Translations under genes and position numbers: made by a program | Part shown: positions 1-6,641 of the stretch, piece after piece | How positions within the stretch are numbered: the first letter of the stretch is position 1 | How the letters are laid out: each line of letters begins with the position of its first letter | Notes under the pieces: generated by a model | Database searches by the model: none | Seen by the model: the letters and a program-made list of their open reading frames with translations, nothing else | What the model was told of the DNA's origin: nothing | Source: Alphaproteobacteria bacterium | GTDB lineage: Bacteria; Pseudomonadota; Alphaproteobacteria; Puniceispirillales; Puniceispirillaceae | Direction of reading: 5' to 3' | Length of the DNA: 6,641 nt | Assembly: GCA_011525265.1 (NCBI GenBank) | Contig: WTHV01000201.1 | Span: 1-6,641 of the forward strand

Positions 1-3000
1 CTGATTTGCCTGTGCCAACCGCACTATCAGAGAAGGTGCCTGTCGCAGAAATGCCCAAAGTCTCATCATCAATCAGACCTGATAATGTGCCAGCGGTGAT
101 GACGGCACTTGTGGTGGCATCATAGGTTTTATCAGAGGCGGTGGTACCAGAAATACTTAAGCTCTTGGCCGTGATATCAGCGGTGCGTGTGACATTGGCA
201 AGGCTATAATTGCTCGCAAGCCCACCATTCGTGCCATCAGCAAGGGCGAATGAGATAGAGATGCTTTTGCCTGTGCCAACATTCGCATCGGCAAATTCGG
301 CATCTGATAAAGCGGTCACAGTCTCAGAGCCAATAAAACCAGATAGGCCAGTGCTTGTTACACTTGCACTGACGCTGCCATCATAGATTTTATCAGAGGC
401 TGTGATACTGCTATAGCTTAAGGCTTTTGGTGTGATGTCAACCGAAGTAGCACCATCTGCAAGGCTGTAATTGCTCGCAAGCCCGCCATTCGTACCATCA
501 GCAAGACTGTAGGCAATTGTGACATATTTTCCCGTACCAGCATTGGCATCTGATGTTGTGCCAGTGGCAGAGGCGGTGACAGTCTCAGTGCCAATGAAGC
601 CTGATAGGGTGCCAGCGCTAACGCTAATGGTGTTTGTCGCATCATAGGTTTTATCAACCGCACTTGCGCTAGTGATAGTCAATGCTTTGGCTGTGATATC
701 AGCTGTTGTTGTGTCATCGCTCAGGCTATAGTTGCTTGCAAGTCCGCCATTTGTCCCATCGGCAAGGCTATAGGTCACAGACACTGATTTGCCTGTGCCA
801 ACATTGGCATCAGCAAATTGGCCTGTGGCAGTCGCGGTGACAGTCTCAGACCCAATAAAGCCAGACAAGGTGCCTGTCGTAATGCTTGCGGTATCGGTCG
901 CATCATAGGTTTTATCAGCCGCGCTCGCGCTTGTGATGGTTAATGCCTTGGCTGTGATATCGGCTGTTGTTGTTGCGGCGCTTGAGATGGTGTAATTTGC
1001 CGCCGCATCACCTGTGATAGCGAGGCCTGAGAGCGTGACTGTTTTGCCTGTGCCAACATTTTGCGTGTCAAACTGTGCGCTCACACTGCTAGGGTCAAGT
1101 GATACTGCATCATCATTTACAATGCCTGAGAGACTGCCATAGGCTGAGATGCTTGCCACATCATCACCATCATAGACCTTATTATCAGCTGTGGCAGAGG
1201 TCAGTGTCAGCGTGGCTTGTGAAATGTTGGCTGTGCTTGTTTGGTTAGCAATGGCATAATTGCCAGCATCATCGCCAGACAGGCCAAGGCCAGAGAAGGT
1301 CACTGTTTTGCCTGTTCCAACATTGGCATCAGCAAAACGGCCAATAGCGCTAGATGTATCAAGTGTAACACTATCGCCATCAACCACCCCTTGGAGGCTG
1401 CCATAGCTGACGGTCGCGTTGTTGTTACCATCATAGACTTTGTTTGATGCGCTATGGCCTGTCAAAGAAATGGCTTTGGCTGTGATAACGCCATTATTGT
1501 TGCTTGCGGTGGTTGATGAGACACCATAGCCGTAAATATCAATGCTCCCGCGTGAGGCAGAGGCAACAGACAAGCCTGATAATGTCACGGTCTTGCCAGT
1601 ACCGACATTGGCATTGTCAAAGCTAGCTGAGCTAGCTGAAAGGATAACAGTTTCATTGGTATTAGCGCCGCTGACATCAATATCACTATTTGCGACGCTC
1701 GCGCTTGTATCGCCATCATAGGTCTTGGTTATGCTTGCTCTGAAATTAGCTGTTACAGTTGCGGTATCAGTATAGAAGACCCCATTTTCAGCACTGCCGC
1801 CTGCAATGCTTGTGCTGCCATAGGTTGCGCCATATTGGATGAAATCAGGGTTGATAACGCTGACATCATAGCCTGTGGCATCATTTGTCCAGATTTGAAA
1901 ACGCCCATTTAACGGGTCAAGCGTATCTGCGCCATTGCTGTTATTGAATTGGTCACCAACAAGCGTGATAGCATCACCTGTGCCAGAGGCGCTGATGGTG
2001 ACGCCGCTTCCGGCTGTGATATCAGAGCCAGATGTGGGACCATCATTGCGTAAGATGACACTGTTGCCTGAGAGGCTTGCATTCGTGCGAAGGATAATAT
2101 CACCTGACGTGTTATTTGTTCTATCGCTTGCATCCATAATGCGTAAGGTGATATCGCCAGAGCCGGCATTCAGAGATTTGGTGGCTGCCAGGACAATCTC
2201 AGCATTGCCACTATCACGCTGTGCTTCAATCACACCATTGGCAGCTGTATCATTGGCTATAATCGTAATAAAGCCGCCATTGGTTGTAATGCTTTCATTG
2301 ATGCTAACAGAGCGCCCAGCGCGTAAGGTCAGCCCGCCGGCCGATTGTGCAAAGCCGCCAACCTGTACCGCATTGCTAACCGTAATTTCATTGGAGGCTT
2401 GCAAGGTCAGGTCAGTGCCTCTTGCTAATATATCAGCGACTTCATAGGCATTCACTGTGACGTCATTTGTGCTTAAATTGGCGTAACTCTGACCGGTTGC
2501 GCCATAGCCGCCAGAGCTATGTGAGGCGCTAAACAGATGCACAGCACCTGAATTCGTATCAGAATTTGTGCCGCCATCATCAGACGCAGCGCCCACCCCA
2601 AGGCGTGTGCCTTCAGCGTTAAATGCAACAGATGAGCCAAACGCATCACCTGCCTCTAAGCGGGTGATATCCATCTGATTTGTGCCGCTATAGCCTTGCC
2701 CGATTAATTGAGAAAGAGCACCTGATGTAAAGTCAGCATCGCTGAAGCTGAATAAATAGATAGCGCCTGCATTGCTATGGGTGGTGCCATCATCACCAGG
2801 GGCGCCAACGGCAAGCCTGTCACCTGTGTCATTTAATGCGACCCCATGACCAAAGAAATCATTCTTGCCCAAATTGGCCACATCGACATTTTTATCACCG
2901 CTATAGCCATTGCCAATGGTTGCGGTCAGTGCGCCGTTTGTAAAGCTTGTATCGCCAAAGGAAAACAGATAGGCGGCACCGGCTTCATCCTGAGCATCAG

Positions 3001-6000
3001 GGCCAGCATCACCAATTGCGCCAACCGCCAATCTGTTGCCATCTCCATCAAGAGACACAGAAGAGCCAAAGCGGCTATTTGCAGTGAGCGTTACATCAAC
3101 ATCACCTGTTCCAACATAGCCAGAGCCAAGGATACCTGCGGCTTCACCATCGCTGAAATCACTATCTGAGAAGCGGAATAAATAGACAGCGCCTGCATTT
3201 GACAAAGAGCCAACATCATCACCAGGGGCGCCGACAACAAGACGGCTTGCATCATTTGACAAAGAGACGCCCGCGCCAAATTCATCTGATGCGCTAAGGC
3301 TTACTGAGATATCATCTGTGCCAGTAAAGCCATCACCGATTGTTGCGGTGAGTGTACCAGAAGAAAAGCTTGTATCTGAGAAGCTGAAAAGGCGCACAGC
3401 GCCTTTGCCGCCTTCATCGCGCTCACCAACAGCAAGCCTGTCACCAGCGCCATTCAAAGAGACAGATTGCCCAAAGCGATCTGTGCCTGATGAGAAGCTG
3501 ACATCATTTGTTCCGCTATAGCCATTGCCAATTGTGCCAACCAATGAGGCGCCTGCAAAATCAGAATTGGTAAAGCTATAGAGGGAGACAGAGCCATAAT
3601 CATTTGCACTATCAGGGTTGCCGCCATCAAACGGGCTGCCAACAGCCATTAAGCGGTTATTGCTGTTAAAGCTGACAGCTGTGCCAAAGGCCTCACTCGC
3701 ACTTAAGTTTTCATTATTGGGGAAATCGTTGCTCTCATAGCCCTCGCCAATACGTGCCGCTAATCCAATGGAACTATCAAGGGTTAATAAGGTGATGTCC
3801 CCCCCATTTATACTGCCGCCTTGACCATCACCACCTGTAGCGCCAGCCGCTAGAAGCGAGCCAGAGCTATTCAAGGCAATCGCAGAGCCAAACGCATCTT
3901 GTGTGGCAATGGCAGGGACATCATATTCGCCTGTTCCATTATAGCCATAGCCAATACGCCGCATATTTGGCGTTTGTGTTAAATCACTAGAGCCATACTC
4001 AATGAGAAGAACAGCGCCATAATCAGATGAGCCGCTAGCAGACTGCCCATCATCACCGCTCACACCTATGGCAAGTAATGTGCCATCATTTGACAGCGCA
4101 ACAGCACTACCTGTTTTATCCTGTAGATCGCCACCAATATCTAAATCATTGCCATTTTTATAGCTTGCACCAATTGTGAGCTCATAGGTGGGCGATTTGT
4201 AATTTTCATTCTCAAAGCTAAAGAGATAAACGGCACCGAGATTATGATTGCCATCTTGACCGTCACTGTCGTCAAAGGGCGCACCGACAATGATGCGTGT
4301 CATAGAAGAGCTTGCCGCAACAGCGCTACCAAATGCATCGCCGCTATCCAGCGCATTGAGTTCAATGTCGTCCTCGCCTCCATAGCCAGCGCCAATCGTG
4401 CCGGCAAGTTCAGCGCTGGCGTAATTGGTATCAGAAAAACGCATTAAATAAACGGCGCCTGAATCGACAACAGCGTTATTATAGCCATCATCACCGCTTG
4501 CGCCCACGATTAGTCTTTGGCCAGTTTCACTAAAGGCAACGGCTGAGCCAAAGGCATCATCAGCATCTAGATTTGCATCAAAGTCACTGTAGGAATCACC
4601 GATTGTGGCTTCCAATGATATGTCGCTAAAGTTCGTATCGCTAAAGCTAAATAGATAGACTGCACCAGAATCTGTCGCACTATTGCCGCTGCCATCATCA
4701 CCAGATGCGCCAACAGCAAGCCTGTCACCATTATCATCAAGCGCAACAGAGGCCCCAAATCCGTCACCGGCCGCAAGGGCGCTGACATCAAAGGCATCAT
4801 CACCGCTACAGCCTTTGCCAATGACATCAGATAGCGCGCCACCGGTGAAATTACTGCCGCTAAATGTGAACAGATACACCGCGCCAGCATCAGTCGTTGT
4901 GCCATCAACGCCATCATCACCAGAGGCACCAACAGCCATCAGGCTTGCATCATTGGATAGTGCAATCGCGCCACCAAAATTATCATTTGTATCAATATCA
5001 CTAACGGCAACATCAGAGGTATACCATCTGCCTATGACACCTTGATAAGACCAGCTCTGCACCTCTGCTGATGAGCCGATGGTAATATTTTTAGGGTCAA
5101 GCAATAAATCGCCATCCCCCACATCAATCGTGGCAAGACTGACATAGCGCAAAGTGGCGGCTGATGAGATTTCAACACTTCCCCCGCTTGTGCCTGTCGC
5201 GGATAAGGAGCCAAGGAAGGTTGTTTCCTCATCTGACCAAATAATTGCTGTGCCGCCATCACCTGTGCGTGATGAGACGTTAATATGCGTGCCATCATTG
5301 ATGAAGGTCTTTGCCGCATTTGAAAGGGCAGGGGTGTCAGGCCATCTTGTCACAAAGCTGTCAATATAGCTTTGGGATAAATCAAGGGCCTTGCCACCTT
5401 GGAAAGACCCACCAATGCGCACACGCCCCCCTGCAAGGGCTCCGCTCGCATCATAGGTAGCACTCAACGCGCGCAAATCACGTGCGGTGACATCAATCAG
5501 CCCGCCTTCACCAGAAGAGGCGCTGGCATCATAGGTGCCTGAACTCATCATATTTGTTTCAGCGGTGACTGAAATGCTGCCGCCTTGTGCCCCGCCTGAC
5601 GCATCAAGCGTTGAAGAGCTGCTTTCTGTAATCGCACCGGCTGTTATGGCAATCGTGCCGCCTGCACCAGCCTCGCTGCTAGCATCAATGCGACCGCTCA
5701 GGCTCGCACGACCGTCGATTGCAAGGCTGATAGAGCCGCCATCATTCTGCGTGGCAGACGCATCGATTGTCCCGCCCAGTGAAAGGCTTGATGCTGAAAT
5801 TGATATTGCGCCGCCGCCAGTTTCATCATTACCTGTGGCATCAATCACAGCCTCACTGTCGATTGTGACGCCGCTATCTGCTGATAAAATAATCCGCCCA
5901 TTCTCGGAGATGGCAGAGCGTGCTTGCACAAGCCCGCCCATATTTACAGATTGATTAATGATATCAGATGCTGCCTTGGTGGTCATGGTAATAAGGCCGC

Positions 6001-6641
6001 CATCTGCGATAATCTGCCCTTGCTGATCAATCAAAGGCGCGCTGTCATCATTAGCTGATTGCAGCGCGCTGTCAGCAGAAAACCGCAAGAGCCCGTCACC
6101 GTAAAAATCAACAGATACAGATTGTGATGCCGCAAGAGCCACTGTGCCAAGGCGCGCTGTGATCGTGCCGTTATTGATAATTTGTGGTGCTAATAATGCG
6201 GCAAAACCGCCATCTCTTATGGCGATGTTACCATTATTGATGACGCTATTCGTTCCGCCAGAAAATAACAGCGGGTCTGTGCCAGACATGATGTCTTCAG
6301 CAGAGACATTATGAGTGGTTGCGATTAGGGCGGCGGCATCAATGACAGAATTTTCACCAAATACAACACCATTGCCATTGATGATAAATACTGTGCCAGT
6401 CGCATTTATTTGACCAAGGATAAGAGACGGGTCGGTGCCGACTACCTTATTTGCGGTAACCGCATTGGCGGAGGGTTGGATGAAATCCACACGTTCATCA
6501 GTGCCAACCGAAAAGTCGTCCCATTCAATCAAAGCGCGCTCAGATGATTGGGTGATGGTAACCTGATTTGTGCCTTCACCAGCGATTTGCGCTGCGCCAT
6601 TTGTCACAACCCCACCCTCTGGATTGGCAAAGGCATAGTGT
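1..6641 (-). CDS. Giant TpsA-type haemagglutinin-like surface exoprotein with FG-GAP and YDG repeats, partial at both ends
   Basis: One uninterrupted minus-strand frame runs from base 6640 to base 2 (2213 codons) with neither start nor stop inside the window. Domain order is TPS secretion domain (residues 1-190), beta-helix (191-521), twelve FG-GAP-like units (about 522-1391), second beta-helix (about 1392-1634), then seven YDG/MBG-type modules (1635-2213). Proteins of this family carry an N-terminal signal peptide, cross the inner membrane by Sec and the outer membrane through a TpsB pore, and act outside the cell as adhesins or fibres. Composition fits: rich in Gly, Ser, Ala, Thr, Asp and Asn, poor in Lys, with a single Cys noticed. 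The TPS domain is nearly complete at base 6640, so the true start is probably only some tens of codons outside the window. The exact ligand cannot be read from the sequence. Gene identity as a TpsA-like exoprotein is very secure; the role as an adhesin is inference from the family. Confidence 0.95.
2..1738 (-). repeat. Array of seven YDG/MBG-type modules, last one cut by the window edge (residues 1635-2213)
   Basis: Tandem modules begin with the pattern (A/S)(D/N)K(T/V)YD(G/A) and contain an FaDANVGTGK(T/S)V core, then NY, and end in ADITAKaL. The Tyr codons end at bases 1720, 1435, 1174, 907, 646, 385 and 124, giving spacings of 95, 87, 89, 87, 87 and 87 residues. Modules 2-3 carry the SGL...GddAgNY form; modules 4-6 carry SLADGTNGGLASNYSL. 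Module 1 is aberrant, with GSIDIYGYGVSS in place of the usual GNY region. Such modules are immunoglobulin-like beta-sandwich spacers in bacterial surface proteins and have no known catalytic role. Module 7 stops at VGTGKS because the window ends, so more modules or a C-terminal domain may follow. Confidence 0.9.
143..925 (-). repeat. Three in-register 261-bp YDG modules (units 4-6)
   Basis: Units 665-925, 404-664 and 143-403 are each exactly 87 codons, with no insertion or deletion between them. They share the protein segments SGFIG(S/T)ETVTA, DAN(V/A)GTGK and SLADGTNGGLASNYSL almost unchanged. At DNA level the same segments differ mostly at third codon positions (for example gat-ggg, gat-ggt and gat-ggc for Asp-Gly), so they are not very recent copies. 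Units 5 and 6 are closer to each other than to unit 4 in the GGLASNYSL stretch. Confidence 0.88.
1739..2467 (-). other. Second beta-helix stretch between propeller and YDG array (residues about 1392-1634)
   Basis: Sequence returns to haemagglutinin-type beta-helix: NDVTVNAYEVADILARG, then GTDLTLQASNEITV (1408-1421), GGLTLRAGRSVSINESI, GGFITIIAND, AEIVLAATKSLNAGSGDI and related strands. It closes with GRFQIWTNDATGYDVSV (Trp1584) and DFIQYGATYG, matching the GRw.iy...p / dF..Y.a.Y block that commonly precedes YDG modules in these giant proteins. The LTLqA.neITv block normally follows soon after LLLDP.nItI in relatives, which is why the intervening propeller looks inserted. Role is structural stalk by family; no enzymatic motif is seen. 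Confidence 0.82.
2468..5077 (-). repeat. Array of twelve FG-GAP-like beta-propeller repeats (residues about 522-1391)
   Basis: A repeating unit of 65-74 residues has the consensus FGsaVaLs.dG.rLaVGApGDDG....sGAVYLFsFsdt.F..g.L..tIGnGYsGt.dvdv..l...Da. Units start at the Phe (or Thr) whose codon ends at bases 4978, 4759, 4552, 4333, 4114, 3892, 3688, 3475, 3280, 3070, 2854 and 2641. These are residues 555, 628, 697, 770, 843, 917, 985, 1056, 1121, 1191, 1263 and 1334. A half unit (YQGVIGRWYTSDVAVSD) precedes the first full unit, and the last is shortened to about 58 residues before beta-helix sequence resumes. FG-GAP repeats form propeller blades in integrin alpha subunits and in many bacterial surface proteins, where they bind protein or sugar ligands, often with calcium. 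Here the Asp-rich GDDG loops are frequent, but the strict integrin DxDxDG calcium loop is degenerate. Units 4-6 depart most from consensus: unit 5 begins TGSAVAL instead of FG, and unit 6 has ITLLTL instead of AVYLFSF. Function beyond probable ligand binding is not readable. Confidence 0.88.
3799..3805 (-). repeat. Seven-G homopolymer tract in coding strand within FG-GAP unit 6
   Basis: The plus strand reads seven consecutive C, so the coding strand has AAT GGG GGG GAC (Asn-Gly-Gly-Asp). It is the longest single-base run noticed in the window; a six-G run lies at 5426-5431. The reading frame is intact through both. G tracts in adhesin genes can slip and switch expression, but seven is short for this and no promoter is near, so only the run itself is certain. 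Confidence 0.6.
5078..6070 (-). other. Beta-helix stalk with DAS/GG repeats ending in the LLLDPKNITI block (residues 191-521)
   Basis: Short degenerate repeats of about 20-30 residues carry the pattern (I/Y)DAS followed by GG and a beta strand. Examples are GTIDASATQNDGGSI (DAS at 293-295), GRIDASSEAGAGGTI, STLDASGGAQGGSI, GTYDASASSGEGGLI and ATYDASGALAGGRVRIGG (IGG at 409-411). A conserved family block follows: GDGGTAIIWSD (Trp468), FLGSLSATG, GGSVEISS and finally GDLLLDPKNITI (Asp515). In TpsA proteins this segment forms a right-handed parallel beta-helix rod. The order IGG...QG, GDGG..I.W.D, G.v.(E)(V/I)S, LLLDP.nItI is typical of large haemagglutinin-like proteins, so the assignment is strong. 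No catalytic residues are evident. Confidence 0.88.
6071..6640 (-). other. TPS / haemagglutination activity secretion domain (residues 1-190)
   Basis: This is the N-terminal domain that TpsB transporters recognise and that nucleates beta-helix folding. Hallmarks in order are NPEGGVVTNG near residue 6, TITQSSERALIEWDDFSVG around residues 25-45 (Trp40), DFIQPSANAV, then KVVGTDPSLILGQINATG at about 65-82. Next come VFIINGNGVVFG (84-95), LIATT (105-109), and the closing INNGTI...GTVALAA stretch with YGDGLLRFSAD ending at residue 190. These match the family pattern (ITQSS, W..F.ig, IQPS, S.IlGqi.a.G.vf.iNPnG..FG, LiAsT) closely. One oddity is that the usual NPNG tetrapeptide reads NGNG at residues 88-91. 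The domain begins essentially at the window edge, so only the signal peptide and a few residues should be missing. Confidence 0.93.

Noticed and set aside
1..1740. Regular spacing of similar DNA segments, first considered as a CRISPR array or intergenic direct repeats
   Set aside because: The period is about 261 bp, the repeats are diverged and fully coding in one frame, and they are explained by YDG modules. No short palindromic repeats with unique spacers are present.
1935..2447. Plus-strand open frame of 170 codons, the longest complete ORF in the window
   Set aside because: It lies antisense to the continuous 2213-codon frame, has no recognisable domain, and its composition mirrors the repetitive minus-strand gene. 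It is a shadow.
4567..4932. Minus-strand open frame of 121 codons, with an overlapping plus-strand frame at 4683-5045
   Set aside because: Both cover FG-GAP units 1-2 in other frames. They show Met/Leu/Ala-rich nonsense peptides, while the main frame gives the FG...VGA...GAVYLF consensus.
5535..5954. Plus-strand open frame of 139 codons, rich in Pro, Ala and Ser
   Set aside because: Its Pro/Ser-rich composition arises from reading the GG/DAS beta-helix codons backwards. The minus-strand frame here has clear family motifs.
1..6641. Possible frameshift or pseudogene in the giant gene
   Set aside because: Codon phase was checked at the anchor residue of every FG-GAP and YDG unit and at several family blocks. 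All fall in the same frame, with no stop.
1..6641. Novel enzyme, toxin or defence system hidden within the window
   Set aside because: No catalytic motif, toxin domain, nucleotide-binding loop or second gene is visible. Contact-dependent inhibition toxins sit at the far C-terminus of TpsA proteins, which lies outside this window.

Overview
The whole window is the inside of one very large protein-coding gene on the minus strand. Reading the reverse complement from base 6640 down to base 2 gives 2213 consecutive codons with no stop. The gene runs off both ends of the window. There is no intergenic DNA, RNA gene, promoter or terminator to report. Short open frames elsewhere, including several on the plus strand, are shadows of this low-complexity, repeat-built gene. 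Residue numbers below count from base 6640 as residue 1.

The protein is a TpsA-type exoprotein (two-partner secretion, filamentous-haemagglutinin family) with a clear order of parts. Residues 1-190 are the TPS (haemagglutination activity) secretion domain. Residues 191-521 are a right-handed beta-helix with GG/DAS repeats, ending in the family block LLLDPKNITI. Residues about 522-1391 are twelve FG-GAP-like repeats of about 71 residues, predicted to form beta-propeller blades. Residues about 1392-1634 are a second beta-helix stretch that starts in the block LTLQASNEITV and ends in a GRFQIW block. Residues 1635-2213 are seven YDG/MBG-type modules of about 87 residues, the last cut by the window edge. 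The natural start (signal peptide) should lie just beyond base 6641, because the TPS domain is almost complete. The C-terminus lies an unknown distance beyond base 1.

The most interesting point is the architecture. The FG-GAP array sits between two sequence blocks that, in related TpsA proteins as I know them, belong to one continuous beta-helical module. It therefore looks like an 870-residue domain insertion into the stalk of an adhesin. The parts suggest a secreted surface fibre: TPS for export through a TpsB outer-membrane pore, beta-helix as a rod, propeller as a probable binding head or bulge, and YDG modules as a spacer or second stalk. No partner gene is visible in the window.

The organism is a Gram-negative bacterium, since TPS needs an outer membrane. 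GC content is about 50% by hand count of a few lines. The mixture of TPS, FG-GAP and YDG modules would fit a marine alphaproteobacterium (for example a SAR116-like lineage) or another aquatic proteobacterium, but this is a guess from general impression and cannot be fixed from one gene.
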